Shown: piece after piece, positions 44,102 to 55,943 of the stretch
Layout: each line of letters begins with the position of its first letter
Numbering within the stretch: the first letter of the stretch is position 1
Assembly (NCBI GenBank): GCA_021234155.1
Contig: JAJEKV010000522.1
Span: forward strand, 62,001-126,000
From: Isoetes taiwanensis
Taxonomy: Eukaryota; Streptophyta; Lycopodiopsida; Isoetales; Isoetaceae
Length of the DNA stretch: 64,000 nt
Direction: 5' to 3'
Notes under the pieces: model-generated
What the model saw: only the letters and a program-made list of their open reading frames with translations
The model's database searches: none
What the model was told of the DNA's origin: nothing
Made by a program: the position numbers and the translations under genes

Positions 44102-45769
44102 TGTGGCGTCCCCTACTCATTATCACGATGCCCGCAGGTATACAAAGCGGGGAGTTCATCCCCATACCGACTCCCTGCGTCATCTGGGCCCTCCTCCACA
44201 ATCCTTTGCACGTAACGAGTCCCGGTGGGAAGAGTGAAGGGGTCATTACCCCGTCTCCCTCGGGGCCTACCTGGGCTGCCCGAAGGCGTAAACACACATG
44301 TCGGTGGTACATACATCAGCGTCATATGACCATCATGAAGGATGGTCTCCCACATCTGCATAGACAAAGATCCAGCACAACACATAGAAATCCTACCCAA
44401 GACTCAGCCACAACCGCGAGGGGATGGGTGACAAGCTTGGGTCTCGAGGTCATGCGGAGGCGAAATTCATGGCAATGGATTTGGTGGCATAAGAATTTAT
44501 GGCATTGGGTTGTCCACTCCATCGCCCCTCCACACACACTTTGCGCGAGTAGGTTGAAAAGTGTTGGGACTTTGATCAGCCAGCAGGATACATGGCAGGG
44601 GGCTATATCTGCTTTTTACATCTCCCGATTCGATGGGGCGGGTAGGGATCTCTCCCTCCAGAGATCTACATCTTGACTTCGAGGTGACTAGAGGGCCTGC
44701 CCTTATTCGACTTGAACCCAATGGAAAGTGAACCCCACTTCCGCGGTGTCGAGCCCATGCCCCCCTGCCCACACTCGGTGGCAAGCCGGTGAGCCTAGTC
44801 GCAGTGATCCCGGTGACTTTGCGCCCGGTCGTTCAAGAGTCAGGACACGAACCTCCTTCTTAGCCAGTCTGGCCCCCTTCACCCACAACAGGGTGTGGTT
44901 CTTGCACAGGCCGAATCTATAGTGTGCTAGAGAGGCTAACTAGGAGCATCTACTATCAAGCTTTAGGGTCTCTACCCCTTCCCAATACAAGGAGTTCACA
45001 GAGATACATCATCCATATATAGAGGAAGAACTAAAGAACTAGATCTAATCTATATCATAGATTTAGGTTCTTTAGTTAGAGTCCGGGTATCTAGAGATCT
45101 AGATGGCATATGGGCAATTTAATAGGCTAAACCCTTGATTCGATGGTTGGAAGATGGTTTAAGCTATTAAATTGCCTAAATACCGATCCTTGAGTTCCTC
45201 CTCCGACACGAAGTTAAGACCATCTCAAATTGAAATGCTCGGAACCAAGGGGAAATAATGGTGCAATTCTCCGGGCAGAAGTTCACGGGATGCGGTTTTG
45301 GCTCTTGAGGCTGACCAAAGCAGAGCTCTAAAACCCTAGAAACTAAAAATGGGCAAGTTAGGGCTCTCCTACTTAAATAGGCAAGGGGTGGGCTGGGGTT
45401 TCCAATTATCCCTTTAGGCATGTGGGATAATTGGGAATGGGCCTGCCTTTTAATGACTATGTGGCCAACAAGTGCCTACATGGAAAGGTGTGCCAATATT
45501 AATGTGCATATTGGCAAATGTGCACATTAATTGCACACTTGGGTATCGCCCACTTGGCAAAGTGTCACATGGGAAAATGTGCACCTAGATAAATGTGCAC
45601 ATGGTTAAATGTGCACATTAAGTAATGCACACTCGCTGGCGAAGTTGCCCCAGGGGGGCTACCACTTGGCTACGCGTCCTACCGCATTAACGCCGGTCGG
45701 GATGGCGTGTAAGCGTGTGGCGATCGCGATTATCGATCACGGGACCGTATCTTTGTCTTTGAACGTGAT
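44102..45769 (-). repeat. 5' LTR (right copy)
   Basis: Full-length partner of 24989-26668 in the same orientation. A TATA-like or transcription start site was not assigned. Confidence 0.75.
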
Positions 45770-48257
45770 CTGAAGTGGGCTCAAACTCTTTGTCATAAAT
45801 CTCATAGAATTATGCAAATCCATAGAGAAATTGTCTCGTACTATAGTAATCCAAGTTTAAGTTATGCAAAAAGGCTCTCAAAACCCTTGGGCTTCGGATA
45901 TAGGAATGCAAAAATTGTTGTTCTAAAGTGGAATTGCTTCTAACTTGCCAAAGCTTTATTTGCAAAATCATAAGATTACATTGCTTCCATATTAGAGATT
46001 TTCATGCCAATTGAGAAGCATGTCTTTTGTACCATTAACTTTTTTAGTCTCTAGTTTACAATGTGTATATCGCAACACGATAACATTTTGGTCCACTATG
46101 CTAATTGTCCTAAAAACAACATTCAAAGATGAGTGCTAGCCAAGTCTATGTGGAAGGAAAACATGGAAAAATAATACTTGAATACCACATTATAGGGAGG
46201 GATATATTGTTAATATATTAGAGCTAACATTATTCAGAAGATGTCTTGTATAATTCAAGTAAGTTCATGCTTAGAGATGCCCAGCCTGCTATTTATAACA
46301 GATGATAAAATGCAAAAGCATGCAAAACTAAGAGACTGCCAATTCAAATTGCCCTTCAAATAAAATATTTGTACCTCCACCAAAATACAAAACCGAAACA
46401 GTTACATAAAGCTATAGTTTATTCAAATTGCAGGTTGCATGCAACCTGTTTGCAGTGCACTTACTTTCTTCATATCAGTGCACTTAACAAACCTGCTAAA
46501 TTTATGTAGAATAACAATTATATCATGTTTTAAAGTCCCCAGTCATTTCAAATGTTGCAAGCAACTGCATGAAGAACAACATCTCTGGTATATGCTTTGA
46601 CATCTCGGTACCAGCAAGGTAATACTTTGATGTTTACCCAGTTCAAGAAACTGTGGCGAACCTGAAACGCTATGCTCCATCACATCTTGTTGATTAAGAG
46701 AGAGCCAGTTAGTTATTCTTCCAGCTTTGAAAGTGTATCTTCTGCTCTTCTTAGTAGGAAGAACAGCATAATAAAATAGCCCTCTGTGTTGCCATAAATA
46801 ATAACCAAGGCATTAGAGCACAATGCAAATTTAACTCGCTAGCTTATGCTTCACTATAATATTCTGTATTTCATCTTCCTTAAGCAAATGAAAAGCATAG
46901 CTCAAACAGTCTTAGGTTAGAAATAATCTATTTGTTATCAGGAAACGAAATGAATACCATGAATAACAACGACAGCCGCATTTCAAAGGCATGTTTGTTT
47001 GCAGCCCTGATTAGGCATGAAATCCATTTTGGAGCAGCCACAACATAAAGAGGTCCACTACCAGCCTTAACTCACTTGTATATGGCATCAATACAATATG
47101 AAAAAACAATAGACTGTCTCTAATAACCTAGAGCTGACAGAAGTAAAGGCTTTTTCTAAGAACAAAAGCGTTATATATGATCACAGTACTAAAATGAGCG
47201 AGGAGAAAAGAGTTGAGGACTTACGGTTTCAAAGAAAAAGAGAGAAAGAATTGCGGCGTTTTTGGTAGGCTTTTGAGGCTCCGATTTCATAAAAAGAGCA
47301 ACAAGATCAGGATATGACTCGTAGGCTAGAGAAGGAATGCTTCCTTTCAATAAATAGCGGGGATTCAGCTTTAAAAATCTTGCAATCCCATAGGGATATG
47401 TGAAAGCAATCGTGCATAGGTGAATCAATGCCTTTGTGAGCTCGACTCTGAGTTTTACCCGCCGACTGGAATGAAACCCCAGCAAGGGGCACCCATCATA
47501 GATTGAGGAGGGATCATAGTAGGAGGAGTAGTTCGGGGGGCTTGAATCATAGGAGTAAAAGCGAAGGTGAGAAAACCCGGTCTGAAGAAGGATTGAAGGT
47601 ATCTAGTGCATGGCAGGTCCTTTGCCATTTCTCTAGTGCTCTGTCTATCGAATAAAAACCCTGATCTGGAAAGAGTCCTTTGCAATTTCATGGTTGTATT
47701 GCTTTCGGGACCTAGAAGAAAAATATACCAGAACAAATCGCTTTGAAGACATGGGCCTGAGAGTTTCACCCAATCAATCAAGTATTAGAAACAACTTAAC
47801 ATCTCGCCATCCGAGGCCCGAAAGCTCTATACTCTCGCGGTATCTCTGGCGGCACCTCAGGGCCGATCCTAGAGGCGAATCGGCATTTCTTTTTGAACAA
47901 AAAATGAATCGCGAACTTTGTAATGCATGTGCTTCAAAAGCGAGCGAATCCTAAATGCAAGAACCCTAAAAATGAAAATGAGGTGAATCCACATTACTGG
48001 ATCATAGATGGTCGATTTCTTCAAACATTCTAGTCTCGTTTTGGAACAAAGATTTGATAGAACATTGCCGATTCTGGGACCAAGCGAGAATGCTTTCCAT
48101 GACTACGGCAGCAAAAAACGATCTTTAGGTTTAGGTAGCCGTCTCGACCATCTAAGTTTTTATGTCAAAATCTTAGCCATTAAATCCCAACCCTAAATCT
48201 CAACTTTTGGATTTAGGGCTGGGTCCAACACTTATGCTATAACATTATAATATAAGA
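45770..48257 (-). mobile_element. Probable Helitron (5' end at 48257, 3' end not found)
   Basis: On the minus strand the sequence at 48257 starts TCTTATATTATAATGTTATA directly after an A, the usual Helitron 5' configuration. It continues with a GGACCCAGCCCTAAA block shared with the ends at 52164 and 56453. No convincing hairpin plus CTRR end was found to the left, so the left limit is only the LTR-element border. The interior is AT-rich (45800-47200) and carries a candidate spliced exon in the same orientation. Confidence 0.45.
47225..47485 (-). CDS. Candidate exon of an unrecognised gene or captured fragment
   Basis: The open frame reads through TKALIHLCTIAFTYPYGIAR and SYPDLVALFMKSEPQKP to FFFET, where GAAACC meets GTAAGT, a perfect plant 5' splice site. 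The DNA further left is AT-rich and intron-like. Composition is protein-like, with mixed hydrophobic and charged residues and few low-complexity runs. Upstream, another minus frame (47464-47781, containing APRTTPPTMIPPQSMMGAPC) ends at a second possible donor, GGCGG|GTAAAA. How these join is unclear and I do not recognise the product. Confidence 0.3.
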
Positions 48258-48299
48258 TAAGGCATAGGAAATCCTAACTTTCCATTTTCGTCCACAGCC

Positions 48300-49155
48300 T
48301 TCTAGAGCTCCGTTTTGCTTGCTCCAAGAGCCAATCTAAGCCTCGAAGTCAATGCGAGCAGCCTAAGCTCATCGGTTCTAGTTTCATCTTCAAAGCGGTT
48401 AAAGATGGATGCGTTAGAGCGAGGGAGGAGCAAGCCAGGGATCAGGTATTCGCCAATTCAATAGTCTAATCCGCCTCCCAGACATAGAGTAAGTAGGTTT
48501 AGCCTATTGAATTGCCCATAGCAGCCATCTAGACCTCCAGATACCAAGCCATAACTAAAGAACCTAACTCTGTGATTTAGATTAAATCTTATTCTTTGGT
48601 TCTTCTATGGTATGTAGGTGATGATGATCTCTGTGGAATCATTGTATTGGGAAGGGGTAGAGGCCTTAAAAGCCTTAGTTGATGCTGCTAGCTAGCCCTC
48701 TTTAATGCACTATTAAATTCGGCCTGTGTACAAGAACCAAACCTGGTTCTGGGTGGAGGGACCAGACTGGCTTACAAGGAGGTGCATGTCCTGGCTCATG
48801 ATCACGTCCCTACGGTAGTAAAGCCTATGGGGACTACGGTGCACTAGACCTAATGCTCTGCCCACTTTGCATGCTGAGGGCTTTGCATGGGTTTGACACT
48901 CTTGGGGTGGTGGACACCTTCCATGGAGTTTCATCAGTGTCGGCGATGGCCCTCTAGTCACCTTGAGCGGCATGCCAACCTGGTGGGAGCAATCCCTACA
49001 CCCCCGGTGGGGGAAGCCCCTCGGCTATGCATCCGGGCTGATCAAGTCCCAAAGACTTTTTCAACCTACTCTCGCAAAGTGTGCAGGAGGGCGGATGGAG
49101 TGGACTACCCTAAGCCATGTTCTTATGCCAGCCAAATCCATTTGCCATGAATGTA
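48300..49155 (+). repeat. Diverged LTR-related fragment, opposite orientation to the 24989-45769 LTRs
   Basis: Read on the + strand it follows the reverse complement of the other LTRs from TCTAGAGCTCCGTT through GAACCTAACTCTGTGAT, ATTGTATTGGGAAGGGGTAG and GGCCCTCTAGTCACCT to ATCCATTTGCCATGAA. It is more diverged than the pair, so it is older or from a sister family. Confidence 0.65.
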
Positions 49156-50170
49156 GTTTCTTGGAATGTTATTATTGCAACATATTCACAACACGGAAAT
49201 GGGAAGGGAGGCCCTTATGCTTTTCCAACGAGATGCGGCTGCAAAGGCGTGGTTCCCCTTAGTGCAACTTACTTATCCGTCCTTTCCGTCTGCTGAGATA
49301 CATTGGCATGATTGATGATGGCTGTCATATTTTTGTTTCCATGGATCAAGATCATAAGATCCCGCCTCACGGATCACTATAATTCCATAATTGATCTTCT
49401 TGGTCGAGGCGGGATAAATTGGGTGAGTCGAGGACCTAGTAAATCATATTCCTTGTGGTAATACATTGCCGGGATGGATGAGCTTGTATAATGCATGTAG
49501 AATGCATGATGCAACCAGTTATGAAATATTACGGTTCTTTAATAAATGAGAGCTGAAGAAAGAGGATTTGACGAGTTTTGTTGTGTTTAGGGTAATCCCT
49601 CAAGATGTCCATGATAATGAGATATTTATCCAAGACCCACTTATTGGAATCACTTAGAAAGAGCCTTGAAGCAGGTCATAGCCAAGGTTGATGCGAGAAA
49701 AAAGATCAAGTGAACACTCTTAAAACATCATATCGAGAATCTTAAGCGACGAATTAAATCGGGAAAAGGACTACGCTCAACTATTGCAGCTCGAAGCAAA
49801 AAAGGAAAAGAATCTTATTGCGAAAGCGGATCAAGGAAATTAATGACTTGAGAAAGGGCTCTGAAGAAAAGATTGCAGCTTCGCCATTACTACTGTTATG
49901 CTTTAAAATGAAGCAAGCGGGAATTCTTAACGATAAAGACCACTAGGCCTATGGAATTGAAAACATTTATGGTTAAGAGTCTTGACCGACCACTAGGCAT
50001 AAATGTCAAAAAACTATGTGATCATAGAACACAAATGCATACATATATAATCAACTAGTAATAGTGGGTGTTCTTTGGAGGCATAATTTGGGGAGCCTAT
50101 GCGGGACTAAACCTATTCATTTTAAACTTCTTTTCATAAATCATATAATAGAAACCAAGCCCGGTGTTAT
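49156..50170 (+). other. Sequence following the LTR fragment; weak coiled-coil-like coding trace
   Basis: Short + frames around 49360-49900 contain charged, heptad-like pieces (LNREKDYAQLLQLEAKKEKN near 49760). They could belong to the element of the preceding LTR fragment or to a decayed gene. The piece is too decayed to assign. Confidence 0.25.
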
Positions 50171-52164
50171 TTGAGCTATAAAGGTTTTTGTGCATTTAAT
50201 ATCCCTTTCCTTTGTCCTTTGGTTTTGCTCTATCAGGTGCCTACCTACGGTTTCCTTTATTTTTTCTCACATGTTGTTTTCCCTTCTCCCCTTTTTCTTT
50301 TTTTTTTTTTAGCCCCTTCTCCCTCCTTCCTTTCCTTCCCTTTTCCTTCCCTTTCTTTTTCACTTCTTCTTTTCCTTTCCTTTCCCTTACCCTTTCCATT
50401 TCCTTTTTCGATAGGCTTTTCTCTTCCCTTTTCACCTTTTTCCCGCCCTTCTCATTTTCCCTTTCTTTTCCCCTTTCTTTTCATTTTCTCTTACCCTTTT
50501 TCCATGCCTCTTTTTCTTCTCTTTTCCCCACCTTTTTGTGTGGCCCTTTTCTTCCTTTCTCCACCATCTTCCTCTTTATCTGTGCTCTTTTTCCATCTCT
50601 TTTCCCATTTTCCTCTTCCCTTTCCCTCATGCCTTTTTTTTTCCCTTCCCTCCCCCCCTTCTTGCTTCCCCCTTTTCTTTTTTCCTTTCTCTTCCCTTTC
50701 CATCCCTTCCCCCCCTTTTCGGCTTTTCTTACGCCCTTTTTCCTTTTCCTTTTCTCATTCCTTTTCATTTCGCTTTCCCTTTCCCTTTCATATGCCTCTT
50801 TCCATTCGCATTTCTTCATCTATTTTTATGTGCCTTTTTTTTTTTTCCATCATCTTATGCCTTTTTCCTCTTCCACTTTCCTCTTTTCTCTCTCTGTTTT
50901 TTTCCCCTTTGCTCTTTTTCCCTTTCCTCATCCTTTTCCTCTTCTCGTCTTTCTGATGCCCTTTTCCCCTTCCTCTCTTCCTTTTTTTCCATTCCTTGCT
51001 CTCCATCATTTCCTATTCCCCTTTTCCTCCTTTTCCCACCTTTTCCCTCTTTCCTTTTTTTCGGTGCCTTTTTATCTTCCCTTTCCCCCCTTTTTTCTTT
51101 TCCCCTTCCGTCCCTTTTCTAATGCCATTTTTCCTCTTCTTCTCCTCTTTCCTCACCTTTTCTCTCTAATCTTTTCCCTTCATTTTTTCGATGCCCTATT
51201 TTCGCTTCTCTTCCCCCTTTTTTCACCATTTCCCTCTTCCCCTTTTTTGCATGCCCTTTCCCCCTTCCCTTTTGCCCTTTTCCTCGTGCCCTTTTTCTAG
51301 GTACCCTTTTCCCATTTCCATCTCCCTTTTTTGTTTTTTTCTTTTCCTTTCCCTTTCCCTCATCCCATGCGCTTTATTCGTTCCATTCTTCCCACCCTTT
51401 TCATGTTCATCTTTTTCCCTCCCTTTCCCACCCTTTCCCTCTTTCCTTTTTCCACGATGCCTTTTTATCTTCCTTTTCCCCCTCTCTTTTCCTTTTCCGT
51501 TCGCTTTCCCTTTTTCCATGTCATTTTTCCTTTCATTCTCCTCTTTCCCTCACCTTTTCTCTCCCGACCTTTTCCCTTTCTCTTTTGATGCTCTCTTTTT
51601 GCTTCTCTTTTCCTCTTTCTTCACCTTTTTTTTTTTCCCTCTTTTTTTTCCCATGCCCTTTCCCCTTCCCTTTTTGCCCTTTTTTCTCATGCCCTTTTTT
51701 CTAGGTTCCCTTTTCTCTTTTCCATCTCCCTTATTCTTTTTCTTTTCCCGTACCCTTTTCCCATGCGCTTTGTTTATCCCCCTACTTCCCACCTTTTCTC
51801 TTACCTTTTTTCTCCTTGTCATGCCCTTCCCTTCTTCCCCTTTTCCGTTCCTTTTTCCCTTCCCTTTCTCCCTCTCTATTTCTATTCTTTTTTTTTTTTC
51901 TCCCATGCCATTTTCCTTCCTTTTTTTTTTATTTGTCCTTTTCCTCTTCCCCTTTTTCCCCGCCCTTTTTTCCCTTCCTTTTTCCTTTTTACCGTGCTTT
52001 TCCTCCCCTTTCCTTTTCCTTTTTCCTTAAGTGATCAAATCATGACTAATCACGATAGCGGGAAGTTGTGCGATAAATCTCGGCCTTCAGTTTCAATCAG
52101 ATAATCTCAGCCGTTTAAATTAGGGCTTGATCCATTCAATACGGTGTAACATTATAATATAAGA
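50055..52164 (-). mobile_element. Possible Helitron containing the polypyrimidine tract
   Basis: The 5' end is good: TCTTATATTATAATGTTACA on the minus strand at 52164 after A, with the shared GGATCAAGCCCTAA block. The 3' end at 50055 is only a candidate: A-CTAG-T is present, but the adjoining segment (TAATAGTGGGTGTTC) does not form a clear hairpin. Confidence 0.35.
50260..52028 (+). repeat. 1.75-kb polypyrimidine tract
   Basis: The + strand is almost only C and T. Purines come mainly as isolated ATG or GTG in phrases like CATGCCCTTTTCCC and GTGCCTTTTT, which recur every 50-120 bp, so it looks like a decayed minisatellite with a CCCTTTTCC-type unit. Long Phe/Ser/Pro/Leu ORFs on the + strand (up to 362 aa at 50212-51300) and Lys/Glu/Arg ORFs on the minus strand are by-products. 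Such tracts can form triplex (H-) DNA. Confidence 0.92.
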
Positions 52165-52838
52165 TAAGACTGCCCTTGTTTTCATTCATGAATCAAAAGT
52201 GCTTCAGATCATAGAAAGGTAGTGATTTGTCATCATCACCATTGCTTGTATGATTGAAGAAACTATTAGGTCTTCAGTGAAAAGATCGCCATTCTTCTTA
52301 TGCAGTAACTTAAGAAGCTTAACACTAGAAATCGTTTAGTGGTTTATCATTATTAACAAGTACACTTTGAGTGGGAAGGGCGTCATGCCTTTTATGCATT
52401 AATTGAAATGCTTTAGACTAGAAGCCATTAGTGGATTACCAACTTTAATAAGTAATACGTAAGAAACCATCCATAGTTCTTAATGGTTTTAGTCTATTAA
52501 CTTGAAATGCTTCAGACTACATAACATTACTAGTTTATCAATGATAACCATGAACCTGATGCATTACAAAACCATGCACATTTTGAGCAAAACAATTATA
52601 TCTAATTTTGATAAGCAAAATAGTGCTTTAATAGAAAACCCTAAACACTTTGACTAATCAACTAATAGTGATTTATTGCTATTAACACAATTCAAACCGT
52701 GCAGGTTTACCATGAAAATTAGCTGGGCCAGTTTTCCACAATAACAAACCACAACAACTACCACATTATGAAATCACATGAATAGAGCACTACATTGAAA
52801 CCACATCCACAACCATCACGTTATACCACACTAGTTAT

Positions 52839-52861
52839 GGTGCCCAGTGTTGCTGGGCACC
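52839..52861 (-). other. Helitron 3' terminal hairpin
   Basis: Perfect 9-bp stem, GGTGCCCAG and CTGGGCACC, with a 5-base loop, four bases before CTAG on the minus strand. Confidence 0.7.
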
Positions 52862-53089
52862 GTCTCTTTTGTTAATGTCGTGCTAGCAAACTCCCCTTGT
52901 ATTTGCACAATTCATCCCTTGTATTTGTTACATCTATGTTGGCCTAGCATGTAAGACAGAACTTGCATACGCACTCGTATTCATTACATCTGTATTGGTG
53001 GTTTTCCTCTCAAATTGATTAACAAAGAAACATGATTGGCCTTTTCAGGACTTGTTCCTAGAGTGCTGACTGTTAATGCAGGTGTTCAT

Positions 53090-53310
53090 GGAGTGTTGAA
53101 AGATAATGCAGTTGTTCATGGAATGCTGCTTAAGTTATAAAACATTCTGTTGCCTTAAACTGCTATAATAAAATGAACATGCTTGGTTTTGGCGAATGGC
53201 TTAAAGGATAATAAAGCAGTTGTTAATAGAATGCTGCATAACATTGCCCCAACTGCTATAACAAAATGGACATGCTTTTCGGAAAAGGCCTAAAGGATAA
53301 TAAAGCAATT
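53090..53310. repeat. ~60-100-bp imperfect repeats
   Basis: GTTCATGGA(G/A)TG occurs at 53084 and 53117. CTGCTATAATAAAATGAACATGCTT is echoed by CTGCTATAACAAAATGGACATGCTT 110 bp later, and AAAGGATAATAAAGCA appears at 53202 and 53292. Confidence 0.6.
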
Positions 53311-53334
53311 GTATTGTTTGAAATCATAGATAGC

Positions 53335-53868
53335 TTGTCTAAAAAGAAGACCCTATTTGGTTGCCCCACTCCTGGTATAACTTGTACATATGAAAAATTA
53401 TAACAAAGTTGTTTGACATTTGTGGAGTGGGGCAACTCGTATATGCATATGAAAAGTTAAAACGAAGTTGTTTGACATTTGTCGTTAGTGAAGCTTGTAT
53501 TTGTATTTGAGCTTACCTGTGTGGCGGAGAGTAGAGTTGTGCATTGGTAATGCACACTTGTAATCTTCATGGTATATCAGTCATGTGGGTATGCATATGC
53601 TTACAACCCTGGTCAAGAAAAGGGAAGTGAACAAAGGTTGTCTAAAGGGAAGACCTTGTTTGGCTGTCCCACTCGTGGGGTGGCTTGTGTATGTGAATAT
53701 GAAAAGTTAAAACAGAAGTTGTTTCACATTTGTAATCAATGAAGCTTGTAATTGTATTTGAGCTGATCTGTGTGGTGGGGAGTAGAGCTGTGGATTAACA
53801 ATGCATAACTTGTAATCTTCATAGTATATCAGCCATGTGGGCATGCTTACAACCCTGGTCATCTAAGT
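53335..53868. repeat. ~300-bp direct duplication
   Basis: The unit from TTGTCTAAAAAGAAGACC at 53335 recurs from TTGTCTAAAGGGAAGACC at 53637. It keeps AGTTGTTTGACATTTG, GAGCTTACCTGTGTGG-like and CTTACAACCCTGGTCA blocks. The second copy is shorter by about 70 bp at its start. Confidence 0.8.
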
Positions 53869-54584
53869 TATTCAAGGTGGTCTGAGTTGGAGACTTGCCT
53901 TCAGAATATTTGGTATAGACTCTAGCTTTCTTGCACCCTCCTTTCCCTGGAATTGATTTTGTAAAGACCATTGTCTTACGTGGTAAAAGGTAATTTACAT
54001 CCTTCATTTTGTAGTTAACAAAATGGATGCATTTTGTAGTTAACAAAATAGATGTCTCATATCAAAGGAGCATGATATTTTGTGGCAAAAACCAATCCAG
54101 ATTAAAGGTGGTGCTTGTGACAGTCAACTCAGATTTGTCTCTAAATGAAATGTTGTGAAGAACTTCTGTTTACTCCCGAATATTATGTCGAGATACAAAG
54201 ATATGGTATATAGTTCTTCTAGTGGATAGAGCTATCAAAGCTGAAAGACTTAAATATGCCTTCCCATCTTAACTTGCATCCACGCTTTAGAGACTCAAAT
54301 ATTGTCTGTAGAATTCAACAACCGTAAAGATAGAATAAAAAAGAGAGTCAGATTAGCAAGGCCATACCTCCCTTTTTCTATTCAGAGCAAAACCACATTG
54401 TAATCAGTGCAGCAATATAATAATAACCTCCAGCCATACAACCTGCGAATTTCTTTGTAAAAGCACAATAAGGTAAATAGACCACGATATACCACAAATT
54501 ATTTAACACACTTTATTGATTAGTTGCCTTCCCTTCTCAATCAACTATAAGCTTTAGCTATTGCCTCAAGCGCAAGCAATAACT

Positions 54585-54706
54585 GGACAAACACCCTTTG
54601 CTTCGACAAACACCTTTTGCAGTACCTTCTTCGAAGATAAACAGCAAATGCAGCTTCGACAAACACCTTTTGCAGTACCTCCTTCAAAGATAAAAAGCAA
54701 ATGCAG
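54585..54706. repeat. ~62-bp tandem duplication
   Basis: CTTCGACAAACACCTTTTGC followed by AGTACCTTCTTCGAAGATAA and AGCAAATGCAG is repeated twice, with a partial third copy at the left. Confidence 0.75.
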
Positions 54707-55399
54707 CTACATCCTTTATATTTGCTAAATGAGCGCCTACAAAAGAAACAGCAAGAATGAATAAAAGAGAATACGTTTATTGCAACAAAACCATTACAAA
54801 TAAAACCTTACCTCCATTTAACCCAGTTAAAAATGGATGCCCACTTGAAATTTCCACGATGATACAGTGTTGGGATAAACCTTCAATAAGGATTCACACA
54901 AATTTACATAAAGAGAGATGTATCAAAGAGCACACATAAGAACACATGGTACATCAAAACAAATTGCAGAGCAAATCATAATAAATTATAGAGTGTTCAT
55001 GCAAGAAGAACATGGCTTAGAAAATATATATCTGAAAATGTGATGCCGATGCATTTTGTACAAAAAAATAGCAACGGAAAAAGCCTATTAGCATCATTTG
55101 TAGTCTGCCTTTAATGCTTCAAATAATAGATCAACTTCTTACCAGATCGATATCCTGATTCGCTCTAAACAGTTGCAGCAGAATTATATATTCAAGTCAA
55201 CATTGGAGTTCCACTGGGATTGAAGACCAGAGTCGCCAACATAAGAGAAAAAACGTACTTCTTCACTGAAGAATAGATAGAAGGGTAGTTATATACTGGA
55301 GATGCGATTATAGTGCAGAGTTACTTGAATCCTTGAACAAATACTGTTTCAAGTGTTCAGCAATTAATGCAGGTCACCACAACTCCCTGCCAGATTTAG

Positions 55400-55856
55400 A
55401 TTAAGCCATGCCTTCACATATGTTGATGGTGATGTTTTCATTTACCTGATCGATGAAAGAAGAAACATGTGTGTAAACCTGCTTAACTTGCTCAAGAACG
55501 AAAAAGTGAACACCTAGCTCGCAGAACAAATGGAGCCCTTGCTTGCACAACCACAACAAAGCAAATGAAGGAAGAATGAGTTCACCGTAGCTGCATTCTC
55601 TAGACCTCCTTTTCCACATTTTGATTTCTTCTTCCACATGGAGCCAAAAGATTCACAGGAGTTTTCAAAGCAGAAAGCAACACCCAAAAGATGAATACAA
55701 TGCGGTTCCAAAGATCCTAAAACATAATGTTGTACAGAAGAAGGAACGAAAAATATCATCACGTACCCATTTAGCATGGATTTTGCAGGCTCTTGCTTGC
55801 AGAAGCTGCAAAATATCATCTCCATTGGCACATGCAACCCTCTTTTATAGGTCATT
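55400..55856 (-). promoter_or_regulatory. TATA box and possible minus-strand transcript inside the Helitron
   Basis: CCTATAAAAG on the minus strand at 55848-55857 is a good TATA box. About 25 bp further on, a frame starts MEMIFCSFCKQEPAKSMLN and meets a possible splice donor (GGTACGTGA, near 55765). Downstream frames are Cys-rich and unrecognised. It could be a captured promoter plus exon, or chance. Confidence 0.25.
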
Positions 55857-55943
55857 TCTGGCGGCTTCCAGAAGGCTAAGGCTGAGATTCCAATGCCGGA
55901 AGATGCTGTGAGTTCATGGTTTTAGCAATGGTAAGGTTCACCA

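Larger units (their letters stand above)
24989..45769 (-). mobile_element. Large LTR element (minus orientation), fossil, no recognisable pol
   Basis: Two LTR copies of about 1.67 kb (24989-26668 and 44102-45769) lie in the same orientation. Read on the minus strand, the right one is the 5' LTR. It is followed by a site resembling the initiator-Met primer-binding site (TGGGTATTAGAGC at about 44088-44100). The purine tract GGTGGGGAGAA directly precedes the left LTR, the expected place for a polypurine tract. The 17.4-kb interior has no gag or pol domain I can recognise and carries tandem repeats and a nested R/minisatellite block. It is best described as a large non-autonomous (LARD-like) or very decayed element. 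The two LTRs differ by many small changes, so it is not young. Target duplication could not be confirmed. Confidence 0.65.

Noticed and set aside
47588-47620. 3' end for the 48257 Helitron (CTAGTGCATGGCA...TGCCAT)
   Set aside because: A 6-bp hairpin is present, but CTAG is followed on the minus strand by A, not T, and the resulting element would be only about 670 bp and would cut through the candidate exons.
50171-52034. Long ORFs (up to 362 aa) on both strands of the pyrimidine tract
   Set aside because: Phe/Ser/Pro/Leu-only or Lys/Glu/Arg/Gly-only composition follows from the C/T-only DNA. Stop codons need purines, which are almost absent.
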